NCBI RefSeq assembly: GCF_002592005.1 | Contig: NZ_NVQF01000009.1 | Coordinates: 42,101 to 106,100, forward strand | Origin: Mycolicibacterium palauense | Lineage (GTDB): Bacteria > Actinomycetota > Actinomycetes > Mycobacteriales > Mycobacteriaceae | Reading direction: 5' to 3' | DNA: 64,000 bases | Shown here: positions 25,693 through 33,637 of the stretch, piece after piece | Position numbering within the stretch: position 1 is the stretch's first letter | How the letters are laid out: the number at the start of each line of letters is the position of its first letter | Notes under the pieces: generated by a model | The model's input: the letters and a program-made list of their open reading frames with translations, nothing else | The model's database searches: none | Told to the model about the DNA's origin: nothing | Translations under genes and position numbers: made by a program

Positions 25693-26739
25693 ATGAGATT
25701 CCGCAAGACCATCGCGGCCGCGGCGGCGGCCGCCCTGGCCGTCACCATGACCGCCTGCGGCGGCACCGGCTCCTCGGGCTCCGGTGACGGCGTCACCCTG
25801 ACCGTCTACAGCGCCGACGGCCTGGCCACCTGGTACAAGGACCAGTTCGAGAAGTTCACCGCCGACACCGGCGTCAACGTCAACCTCGTCGAGGCGGGCT
25901 CCGGCGAGGTGGTGTCCCGGGTCGAGAAGGAGCAGTCCAACCCGCAGGCCGACCTGCTGGTGACCCTGCCGCCGTTCATCCAGAAGGCGCAGCAGAGCGA
26001 CCTGCTGCAGCCCAGCGGCGCGGACACCAGCGGGATCCCCGACGACCAGATCGGTCCCGACACCAGCTTCGTGCCGATCGTCAACAACGCCCTGAGCTTC
26101 ATCGCCAACCCCGGCGCCCAGCCGCAGCCCGTCACCTGGGACGACCTGCTCAAGCCCGAATTCAAGGGCAAGTTGCAGTATTCGACACCCGGCCAGGCCG
26201 GCGACGGCACCGCGGTGCTGGTGCTGCTGCAGCACCTGATGGGCGAACAGGGCGCCATGGACTACCTGGCCAAGCTGCAGGCCAACAATGTCGGGCCGTC
26301 GTCCTCGACGGGCAAGCTGCAGCCCAAGGTGAGCAATGGAGAGCTGCTGGTGGCCAACGGCGACGTGCAGATGAACCTGGGCTCGATCCGCGACGACGGC
26401 TCGACGTTCAACATCTTCATCCCCGAGACCGCCGACGGGAAGAAGGTCACCGTCTCGCTGCCCTATTTCGCCGGAGTGACCAAGGGCGCCCCGCACGCCG
26501 AGGAGGCCAAGAAGCTGCTGGCGTTCCTGATCTCCGAGGACGTGCAGAAGACCGTCGGCCCGGGCGCCCTGGGCATCCCGGTGCGCGAGGACCTGGTGTC
26601 GGCGTCGGAGAAGACCGCGGAGCCCAACACCCCCGCCGCGGTGCTTCAGGGCGTCGAGGTCTGGGTCCCGGACTGGAACGCCGTGCTGGCCGACCTGGAC
26701 GCCAGCCTGGCCGCCTACCAGAAGGCCACCGGTAGCTGA
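25693..26739 (+). CDS. phnS: 2-Aminoethylphosphonate-binding lipoprotein (PhnS-like)
   Basis: 348 residues from ATG 25693, which gives a clean signal peptide (MRFRKT, then an Ala-rich helix) and a lipobox ending in C22 (TMTACGG), so the protein is anchored outside the membrane. The body is a class II periplasmic-type binding protein: LTVYSADGLATWYKDQFEKF, EAGSGEVVSRVEKEQ, and the late segment LPYFAGVTKGAPHAEEAKKLLAFL, as in the iron/AEP binding group. It is followed immediately by the ATPase and two permease genes of the same transporter. The AEP specificity is taken from the operon content. Confidence 0.85.
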   Translation: MRFRKTIAAAAAAALAVTMTACGGTGSSGSGDGVTLTVYSADGLATWYKDQFEKFTADTGVNVNLVEAGSGEVVSRVEKEQSNPQADLLVTLPPFIQKAQQSDLLQPSGADTSGIPDDQIGPDTSFVPIVNNALSFIANPGAQPQPVTWDDLLKPEFKGKLQYSTPGQAGDGTAVLVLLQHLMGEQGAMDYLAKLQANNVGPSSSTGKLQPKVSNGELLVANGDVQMNLGSIRDDGSTFNIFIPETADGKKVTVSLPYFAGVTKGAPHAEEAKKLLAFLISEDVQKTVGPGALGIPVREDLVSASEKTAEPNTPAAVLQGVEVWVPDWNAVLADLDASLAAYQKATGS

Positions 26740-26740
26740 C

Positions 26741-27922
26741 ATGGCCGAGACCGAGGTCCGCCCGGGTCCCGCCGGCGCCCGGCAGAGCCGTGCCGAGCGG
26801 GCCGGGCAGGCCGAAACCGCCACCCCCGCGATCACTTTCGATCGCGTGGGGGTGGCCTACGGCCGCGGCAGGAAGGTCACCCACGCGCTGGTGGACTTCA
26901 ACCTGAGGGTGGCCGCCGGCGAGACGATCGCGCTGCTGGGCCCCAGCGGGTCCGGCAAGTCGACCGCGCTCAACGCCCTGGCCGGGTTCGTCCGTCCCAC
27001 CTCGGGCAGCGTGCGGCTGGCCGGACGCGACGTCACCGACCTGCCGCCGGCCAAACGCGGTATCGGTGTGGTGCTGCAGTCCTATGCGCTGTTCCCGCAC
27101 ATGCGGGTCGCCGAGAACGTCGCCTTCGGGCTGCGGGCACGCCGGCTGCCCGGACGTGAGATCACCGCGCGGGTCGCCGAGGCGCTGGACATGGTGGGCA
27201 TGTCGCAGTACGGAAAGCGGCTGCCGCGTGAGCTTTCCGGCGGCCAGCAGCAGCGGGTGGCGATCGCCCGCGCCCTGGCGATCCGGCCCAAGGTGCTGTT
27301 GTTGGACGAGCCGCTGGCCGCCCTGGACGCCCAGCTGCGCCAATCCATGCTCGCCGAGCTGCAGCGCCTCAAGGAGGCGCTGCCCGACACCGCGATGCTC
27401 TACGTCACCCACGACCAGTCCGAGGCGCTGGCCCTGGCCGACCGGATCGTGGTGATGAACAACGCCCGCATGATGGACGTCGGTGCCGCGGAGCACCTCT
27501 GGAAGCGGCCACCCTCCAGCTTCACCGCCGCGTTCCTGGGCGGGGCCAACCTCATACCGTGCACGGTGGGACGGGTGATCGGGACCTCGGCGCTGGTGAC
27601 GGTGGGCGCCAAGACCGTCAGCGCCGAGGCCCCGCAACCCGCGGTCGGCAAGGCCGAGTGGACGCCCGGATCGCCGGCGTTGCTGTGCATCCGGCCCCAT
27701 GCCCTGCGCATCGTCGGCCTCGGGGACCGCGACGCGGTGCGGGCCAAGGTCAACGCCGCGGTGTGGCGGGGCGCCACCACCAGGCTGGTGCTGTCGGTCA
27801 CCGGTCTGCCCGACCGCCTGGTCGATATCGACGTCCCCGGCCACACCCAGGTCGAGGTCGGCGCCGAGGTGGGCCTGCGTCTGCCCGAACCGGCCGGTGT
27901 CCTGGTGGCGGAGGGCACATGA
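26741..27922 (+). CDS. phnT: ABC transporter ATP-binding protein (PhnT-like)
   Basis: 393 residues, starting one base after the phnS stop. Walker A GPSGSGKST, Q-loop VLQSYALFPHM, signature LSGGQQQR, Walker B VLLLDEPLAALD and H-loop VTHDQSEAL are all intact. The C-terminal ~120 residues form a TOBE-like regulatory domain (GGANLIPCTVGRVIG onward). The first ~28 residues are a hydrophilic leader rich in Gly/Ala/Arg. It overlaps the first permease gene by ATGA. Confidence 0.92.
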   Translation: MAETEVRPGPAGARQSRAERAGQAETATPAITFDRVGVAYGRGRKVTHALVDFNLRVAAGETIALLGPSGSGKSTALNALAGFVRPTSGSVRLAGRDVTDLPPAKRGIGVVLQSYALFPHMRVAENVAFGLRARRLPGREITARVAEALDMVGMSQYGKRLPRELSGGQQQRVAIARALAIRPKVLLLDEPLAALDAQLRQSMLAELQRLKEALPDTAMLYVTHDQSEALALADRIVVMNNARMMDVGAAEHLWKRPPSSFTAAFLGGANLIPCTVGRVIGTSALVTVGAKTVSAEAPQPAVGKAEWTPGSPALLCIRPHALRIVGLGDRDAVRAKVNAAVWRGATTRLVLSVTGLPDRLVDIDVPGHTQVEVGAEVGLRLPEPAGVLVAEGT

Positions 27923-28857
27923 CGGCCGTCCTGGACGAGCCCGCCGGCCCGGAGGCGCCCGACGCGCCGGCCACCCGGCCGGCGCCGCGCTCGCTGTCCT
28001 GGCTCTGGGCGCTCCCTCCGTTGCTGCTGGTGCTCGTCGCGGCGGTGTACCCGCTGGCGCGGATGCTGTTGGAGTCGACGAATGTCGAGGCCGGCGCCTC
28101 GACGTGGTCGCACTGGACCGACGTGCTGGAATCCGAGGCGTTTCGGCAGGCCCTGTGGCGCACCGTGATGATCGCGGTGTCCTCCACCGTCGGCTGCCTG
28201 ATCTTGGGCACCTTCCTGGCCATCGTGCTGGCCTTCGTGCCGTTCCCGGGCTCGTCGCTGGCCGGACGGGTGATCGACACCGTGCTGGCGTTGCCGTCGT
28301 TCCTGATCACGCTGGCGTTCACGTTCCTCTACGGCACGGCCGGGGCCGTCAACGCGCTGATCTCGGGAATCACCGGCTCGTCCTCGCCGCTGCTGAACTT
28401 CCTCTACACCCCGTGGGGGGTGATCGCCGCCGAGATCACCTTCTTCACCCCGTTCGTGGTGCGCCCGCTGCTCGCCGCGTTCACCCTGCTGCCGCGCGCC
28501 CAGCTCGACGTCGCCGCCAGCCTGGGCGCCTCACCGTTTCGGGTGCTGCGCCAGGTGATCATGCCCGAGGCGTGGCCGGCGCTGATGGCCGGCGGCAGCC
28601 TGGTCCTGCTGCTGACGCTCAACGAATTCGGCATCGTGTTGTTCACCGGCGCCAAGGGCGTGATCACGCTGCCGGTGATGATCTACACCCGCGGCATCGT
28701 CACCTTCGATCTGCCGGGGGCCGCGGTGATCGCGACCGTGCAGGTCGCGCTGTCGCTGACGCTCTACATTGGCTACCGGATGCTGCTGAACCGGGTGGTG
28801 GCCGGACGGCAGGGACGTGAGAAGGGACTCGGCGATGCTGCTGTGGAGCGCCCGTAG
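27919..28857 (+). CDS. phnU: ABC transporter permease (PhnU-like)
   Basis: 312 residues with six predicted transmembrane helices; the first starts at ~residue 27 (LWALPPLLLVLVAAVYPLA). The EAA loop that contacts the ATPase is DVAASLGASPFRVLRQVIMP. The ATG overlaps the ATPase stop. Together with the next permease it makes the heterodimeric pore of the importer. Confidence 0.9.
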   Translation: MTAVLDEPAGPEAPDAPATRPAPRSLSWLWALPPLLLVLVAAVYPLARMLLESTNVEAGASTWSHWTDVLESEAFRQALWRTVMIAVSSTVGCLILGTFLAIVLAFVPFPGSSLAGRVIDTVLALPSFLITLAFTFLYGTAGAVNALISGITGSSSPLLNFLYTPWGVIAAEITFFTPFVVRPLLAAFTLLPRAQLDVAASLGASPFRVLRQVIMPEAWPALMAGGSLVLLLTLNEFGIVLFTGAKGVITLPVMIYTRGIVTFDLPGAAVIATVQVALSLTLYIGYRMLLNRVVAGRQGREKGLGDAAVERP

Positions 28858-29632
28858 CCGGTGGGCGGTGCTGGCGGTGTTCACGCTGGTCGTCGCGGTG
28901 GTGTTCGTCGCCCCGCTGGCCACCGTGGTGCTGGCCGGATCGGCCGGTTCGTGGACCGGCCCGCTGCCGTCGGGCCTGGGCTTCACCCGGTTCGGCACGG
29001 CGCTGTCGGGGGAGAACCTGGCCAGCCTGTCGGTGAGCCTGCAGACCGCGTTCATCGCCGGTGGCATCGCACTGGTCGTGGGTACCTGGGCGGCGCTGGC
29101 CGCCCGGGAGGTCCCGACGTGGCTCGGCCGCACCATCGACGCCGTGTTCCACCTGCCGATCGCGGTGCCCTCGGTGGCGATCGGCCTGGGACTGCTGATC
29201 GCGTTCAACGAGCGGCCGCTGCTGCTCGGCGGCACCCGCTGGATCGTGATCCTGGCGCATACCGTGCTGGTGCTGGCGTTCGCGTTCAGCTCGGTCTCGG
29301 CGGCCCTGGACCGGCTCGATCCGGCCTACCGGCAGGCCGCCGAATCGCTGGGTGCGGGTCCGGCGCGGGTGCTGCTGCGAGTCACCCTGCCGATGCTGTT
29401 GCCCGCGTTGGGGGCCGCCGCCGGCCTGGCGGTCGCGCTGTCGATGGGCGAGCTCGGGGCCACCGTCATGGTCTATCCGGCGACCTGGAAGACACTGCCG
29501 GTGGCGATCTTCGGCCTGACCGACCGTGGCCAGGCCCTGCAGGCCGCGGCGAGCACCACCGTGCTGTTGCTGGTGACACTGCTGGCGCTGCTGGTGCTGG
29601 GGCGGATCCGCGGTCGTGCCGCGCTGCGCTGA
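28835..29632 (+). CDS. phnV: ABC transporter permease (PhnV-like)
   Basis: 265 residues from ATG 28835, chosen because GAGAAGGGA lies just upstream; a GTG at 28817 is possible. Six transmembrane helices and the EAA loop QAAESLGAGPARVLLRVTLP are seen. It overlaps phnU by 23 bp and is the last gene of the phosphonate operon. It closes with the ALSMGELGATVMVY segment typical of this permease class. Confidence 0.9.
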   Translation: MLLWSARSRWAVLAVFTLVVAVVFVAPLATVVLAGSAGSWTGPLPSGLGFTRFGTALSGENLASLSVSLQTAFIAGGIALVVGTWAALAAREVPTWLGRTIDAVFHLPIAVPSVAIGLGLLIAFNERPLLLGGTRWIVILAHTVLVLAFAFSSVSAALDRLDPAYRQAAESLGAGPARVLLRVTLPMLLPALGAAAGLAVALSMGELGATVMVYPATWKTLPVAIFGLTDRGQALQAAASTTVLLLVTLLALLVLGRIRGRAALR

Positions 29633-29683
29633 CCGGCACCCGGCGTCGCACGACACGGAGTGAACAAATTCGTGAATCTGTAG

Positions 29684-29697
29684 CTACCGACCGGTAG
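29684..29697. promoter_or_regulatory. Palindrome upstream of lipC
   Basis: CTACCG-AC-CGGTAG, a perfect 6-bp dyad with a 2-bp centre, 20 bp before the lipC start codon. Geometry is that of a TetR-class operator. No matching regulator gene is adjacent. Confidence 0.45.
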
Positions 29698-29717
29698 GAA
29701 ACGGGTACTCTCGCGCC

Positions 29718-30935
29718 ATGCCGGATCAACCAGAAACCCGATATCCCGGCCCGTCGATCGCGGCGCGGGCGCGCTGGTTCCTCAACGCCGGCCCCTCGGA
29801 CTACCTGCTGGCGGCCAGTGTGGCCTCGGCGTCGCTGCCGGTCATCGGCAGGCACCTGCAGCCCCTCGGCGGGCTGGCCGCCATGAGCATCTGGGGATGC
29901 CGGCAGGCTCCGGAGCTGCTGGCCTCGACGGCGAGATCCTGGCTCACCCCGGGCATGGGGGCGGTGCGCCGGCGCGAGCGCGACGAGACCGGCGCGGTGT
30001 CGGAGGCGGCGTTGCGCACAATCCTGTCCGCCGCCGATCTCGACGTGCAGTGGCCGGCCCCGGACCGCGCGGCACCGCTGCTGAGGATGTTCCAGCACCG
30101 CCGCCATCTGCACCGGTCCTCGGTGCGCTACGGCAGCGCGCCCAGCCAGGTTCTCGACGTCTGGCGCCGCGACGATCTCACCGGCCCCGCCCCGGTGATG
30201 GTCTTCGTCCCCGGCGGGGCCTGGGTGCACGGCAGCCGGATGCTGCAGGGCTACGCGCTGATGCACCATCTCGCCGAGCAGGGCTGGGTATGCCTGTCGG
30301 TCGAATACCGAGTGTCGCCGAATCATCGCTGGCCCCAACACATCACCGACGTCAAGGCGGCGATCGCCTGGGCCAGGGCCAATGTCGACCGCTTCGGCGG
30401 CGACCGCAACTTCGTCACGATCTCGGGGTGCTCGGCCGGCGGGCACATCGCGGCGCTGGCGGGGCTGACACCCAACGATCCGGAGTACCAGGGCGATCTG
30501 CCCGAGGGGTCGGACACCTCGGTGGACGCGGTCGTCGGCATCTACGGGCGCTACGACTGGGAGGACCGCTCCACCACCGAGCGCGAGCGTTTCGTCGACT
30601 TCCTGGAGCGCGTGGTGGTCAAGCGCCGGATCGACCGCCACCCGCACATCTTCCGCAACGCCTCACCGATCGCGCGGGTGCACGCCGACGCGCCACCGTT
30701 CCTGGTCATCCACGGCAGCGGTGACACCATCATTCCCGTCGCCCAGGCCCGCAGCTTCGTCGAAGCTCTGCGCTCACGGTCGCGGTCCATGGTCAGCTAT
30801 ATCGAATTGCCCGGTGCCGGACACGCTTTCGACATGACCGATGGCGCGCGCACCGGGGCGATGTCGACCGCGATCGGGGTGTTCCTCGACCACGTGAAAC
30901 GGGCGCGGGCCACTCTGGCCAAAGAGGTCGTCTAG
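29718..30935 (+). CDS. lipC: Esterase LipC
   Basis: 405-residue alpha/beta hydrolase. The catalytic domain starts around residue 140: the oxyanion loop is VPGGAW (in place of HGGG), the nucleophile S239 in GCSAGGH, and the His is in LPGAGHAFDM near the C-terminus; VIHGSGDTIIPVAQARSF carries the acid. The N-terminal ~130 residues contain hydrophobic helices. Length and position next to a WS/DGAT match Rv0220 (lipC, ~403 aa), a cell-surface esterase in M. tuberculosis. It is 40 bp before the acyltransferase gene, in the same direction. A close paralogue lies on the other side of that gene at 32.4 kb. Confidence 0.88.
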   Translation: MPDQPETRYPGPSIAARARWFLNAGPSDYLLAASVASASLPVIGRHLQPLGGLAAMSIWGCRQAPELLASTARSWLTPGMGAVRRRERDETGAVSEAALRTILSAADLDVQWPAPDRAAPLLRMFQHRRHLHRSSVRYGSAPSQVLDVWRRDDLTGPAPVMVFVPGGAWVHGSRMLQGYALMHHLAEQGWVCLSVEYRVSPNHRWPQHITDVKAAIAWARANVDRFGGDRNFVTISGCSAGGHIAALAGLTPNDPEYQGDLPEGSDTSVDAVVGIYGRYDWEDRSTTERERFVDFLERVVVKRRIDRHPHIFRNASPIARVHADAPPFLVIHGSGDTIIPVAQARSFVEALRSRSRSMVSYIELPGAGHAFDMTDGARTGAMSTAIGVFLDHVKRARATLAKEVV

Positions 30936-30975
30936 GCGCGCCCGGCTTGTACGCTCGCTCTGTGGGAGGTACAGG

Positions 30976-32394
30976 GTGAAGCGATTGACCGGATGGGATG
31001 CGTTTCTGCTCTACAGCGAGGCGCCCAATGTGCACATGCACACCCTCAAGATCGCGATCGTCGAACTGGTCGACCTCGGGGGGCGCGAGTTCGGTATCGA
31101 GGAGTTCCGCCGGGTCATCCACGGCCGGCTGCACAAGCTGGAACCCCTGCGCTACGAACTGGTCGACATCCCGATGAAGTTCCACCACCCGATGTGGAGG
31201 GAGAACTGCGAAGTCGACCTGGAGTACCACATCCGGCCGTTGACCCTCCCCGCGCCGGGGGGCCGGCGCGAACTCGACGACGCCATCGGGCGCATCGCCG
31301 GCACACCACTGGACCGCAGCAGGCCGCTGTGGGAGATGTACTTCATCGACGGACTGGCCGGCGGGCGCATCGCGGTGGTGAACAAGATCCACCACGCCCT
31401 GGCCGACGGGGTGGCCGCGGCGAATCTGCTGGCCCGCGGCATGGATCTGCAGTCGGCGCCCGACGCCGACGCCGACGACTATCTCACCGATCCGCCGCCC
31501 ACCCGGGGCGCACTGGTCCGCGAGGCGTTCCGGGACCACTTCCGTCAGCTCGCCAAGGTGCCCTCGACGGTCCTCTACACCGCGCGCGGCATCAACCGGG
31601 TACGCCGCAGCACGCGCAAGCTCTCCCCGGAGCTGACCCGCCCCTTCACCCCGCCGCCCAGCTTCATGAACCACGTGCTGCCGCCCGAGCGCCGGTTCGC
31701 CACCGCGTCGCTGTCGCTGGCCGACATCAAGCAGACGAGCAGGCAGCTCGGGGTGTCCATCAACGACCTGGTGTTGGCGATGTGCGCGGGCGCACTGCGG
31801 AAACTGTTGTTGCACTACGACGGGAGGGCCGACCATCCGCTCCTGGCGTCGGTGCCGGTGAGCTTCGACTTCTCGCCGGAGCGGATCTCGGGCAACTTCT
31901 TCACCGGCGTGCTGATGCCGATCCCGGTGGACCTCGACACCCCGCTGGAACGCGTGCGGCGGGCCCACGACGACGCCGTGCTGGCCAAGGAGAGCAACAA
32001 CCTGATCGGACCCGAGCTGGTCAGCAGGTGGTCCAACTACATGCCACCGGCGGCGATGGAGGCGCTGTTCCGGCGGCTGTCCAGCCATGAGGGCCAGAAC
32101 AAGGTGCTCAACCTCAACATCTCCAACGTGCCCGGCCCCCGGGAGTACGGACGCGTCGGCGGCGCGCTGGTGACCGAGATCTACAGTGTGGGACCACTGA
32201 CGGCCAGCAGCGGCCTGAACATCACCGTGTGGAGCTACGTCGACCAGCTGAACATCTCGGTGCTCGCCGACACCGACTCCGTTCGCGACGCCCACGAGGT
32301 CACCCGGGCGATGGTCGACGAGTTCATCGAGATTCGCAGGGCTGCGGGGCTTTCCCAGGAGCTCGCGCCCGTCGAGAAGGCGATGGCCCAGTAG
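30976..32394 (+). CDS. Wax ester synthase/diacylglycerol acyltransferase (WS/DGAT)
   Basis: 472 residues from GTG with a GGGAGGTAC ribosome-binding site. The catalytic HHxxxDG motif is HHALADG at 139-145, and PLWEMYFIDGL, NDLVLAMCAGALR and LNLNISNVPGPREY are the other conserved blocks of the family. It transfers an acyl group from acyl-CoA to diacylglycerol or a fatty alcohol, making storage lipid at the membrane. Corresponds to Rv0221 (469 aa). Flanked by two esterases, an acyl-CoA ligase and a PlsC-like acyltransferase, it is the centre of a neutral-lipid cluster. Confidence 0.93.
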   Translation: MKRLTGWDAFLLYSEAPNVHMHTLKIAIVELVDLGGREFGIEEFRRVIHGRLHKLEPLRYELVDIPMKFHHPMWRENCEVDLEYHIRPLTLPAPGGRRELDDAIGRIAGTPLDRSRPLWEMYFIDGLAGGRIAVVNKIHHALADGVAAANLLARGMDLQSAPDADADDYLTDPPPTRGALVREAFRDHFRQLAKVPSTVLYTARGINRVRRSTRKLSPELTRPFTPPPSFMNHVLPPERRFATASLSLADIKQTSRQLGVSINDLVLAMCAGALRKLLLHYDGRADHPLLASVPVSFDFSPERISGNFFTGVLMPIPVDLDTPLERVRRAHDDAVLAKESNNLIGPELVSRWSNYMPPAAMEALFRRLSSHEGQNKVLNLNISNVPGPREYGRVGGALVTEIYSVGPLTASSGLNITVWSYVDQLNISVLADTDSVRDAHEVTRAMVDEFIEIRRAAGLSQELAPVEKAMAQ

Positions 32395-32401
32395 CGTCCG
32401 A

Positions 32402-33637
32402 TCAGGGGTGCCGAGCGTGCACCCAGGACAGGAAACGTTCGATGACCTCGGCGGTGTGGTGGCCGCGCGGAGAACCGAAGAAGTCGAACGCGTGCTGGGC
32501 GTGGGGGACCTCCGAATAGGCGACGACGTCGTCGGAGGCCGAGCGCAGCGCCTCGGCGAATGCGCGCCCCTCGGCGACCGGGATGAGCGAGTCGTCGCGA
32601 CCGTGCAGCACGAAAAACGGTGGCGCACCGGGACCCACCCACGCGATCGGTGAGGCCTCGACGTAGGTCTGACGGTGCCGCGCGAACGGCAGCTTGGTGA
32701 CGAAACGCTGCAGGAACGCCACGAACTCCCGCCGTCCGTCGCCGGCGGTGGAGAACCAGTCGTAGCGCCCGTACACCGGAACCGCCGCGGCCACCGTCGT
32801 GTCGGCGTCCTCGAAGCCCGGCTGGAACCGCGGATCGTTGGGGGTGAGGGCGGCCAGCGCGGCCAGGTGCCCGCCCGCGGACCCGCCGGTGATCGCGACG
32901 AAGTCGGGGTCGCCGCCGTACTCGGCGATGTGGTCCCTGACCCAGCTCAGCGCGCGCTTGACGTCGACGATGTGGTCCGGCCAGGTGTGCCGCGGGCTGA
33001 CCCGGTAGGCGATCGACACACACACCCAGCCCTGTTCGGCGAGCCTGCTCATCAGCGGGTAGGCCTGCGGGCGGCGCATTCCGATGGACCAGGCCCCGCC
33101 GGGCACCTGCACCACCACCGGCGCCTTGGCGTCGTCGGGCAGGTCGCGGCGCCGCCAGATGTCGGCGAGGTTGGCCCGGCCGTGCGGACCGTACCGGACG
33201 GTGTCGGCCCTGCGCATGTAGCGCCGACGCGACCAGCCGGTGCGGAACACCCCGGCGCGGCGGCGGAACCGGCGGGTGTCGGCGACCGAGCGGTAGTCGG
33301 GGCCGAGCGCGTCGCGCAGCCCGGCCTCCAGGTGTGGTCCGCTGTGCAGGTTTTGCCAGGCGATCAGCCCCAACAGGGCCCATTGCGCACCGTGCACGCA
33401 CAGCGCGGCCCGCCCCGCGGTGCCGCGGAAGTCGCCGCGCCACCCCCGGCGCGCGGCGTCGGCCGCCGAGACGGCGAACACCAGCGGCGAGAGCTCACTG
33501 GTGGGCCAGCCGAATGCGAACACCGGCATGCTGAGATAGCCCTGGCGGCCCAGCGGCCGCACCCCGTTGACGGCGTTGACCAACTCGGCGGCCGCGCGCA
33601 GCAGCGTGCGCCACCGCCGGTCAGACCCGGCCGGCAC
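32402..33637 (-). CDS. Alpha/beta hydrolase esterase (LipO/LipC-like)
   Basis: 411 residues from GTG. It has the same plan as LipC: an N-terminal membrane-associated region, then VPGGAWSIG, GGSAGGHLAALAALTPNDPRF, VYGRYDWFST, VLHGRDDSLIPVAEGRAF and PHAQHAFDF with the catalytic His. Gene order with the adjacent ligase and acyltransferase resembles the Rv1426c-Rv1427c-Rv1428c block of M. tuberculosis (lipO-fadD12), which in that genome is elsewhere but also next to a WS/DGAT gene (Rv1425). It overlaps the upstream ligase gene by 17 bp and is convergent with the WS/DGAT gene 8 bp away. Confidence 0.85.
   Translation of the reverse strand: MPAGSDRRWRTLLRAAAELVNAVNGVRPLGRQGYLSMPVFAFGWPTSELSPLVFAVSAADAARRGWRGDFRGTAGRAALCVHGAQWALLGLIAWQNLHSGPHLEAGLRDALGPDYRSVADTRRFRRRAGVFRTGWSRRRYMRRADTVRYGPHGRANLADIWRRRDLPDDAKAPVVVQVPGGAWSIGMRRPQAYPLMSRLAEQGWVCVSIAYRVSPRHTWPDHIVDVKRALSWVRDHIAEYGGDPDFVAITGGSAGGHLAALAALTPNDPRFQPGFEDADTTVAAAVPVYGRYDWFSTAGDGRREFVAFLQRFVTKLPFARHRQTYVEASPIAWVGPGAPPFFVLHGRDDSLIPVAEGRAFAEALRSASDDVVAYSEVPHAQHAFDFFGSPRGHHTAEVIERFLSWVHARHP

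Noticed and set aside
32405..32419. A match to one arm of the 64-bp element (CGAGCGTGCAC)
   Set aside because: Only the left arm is present, within the coding end of the esterase gene, with no right arm within 100 bp; probably chance.
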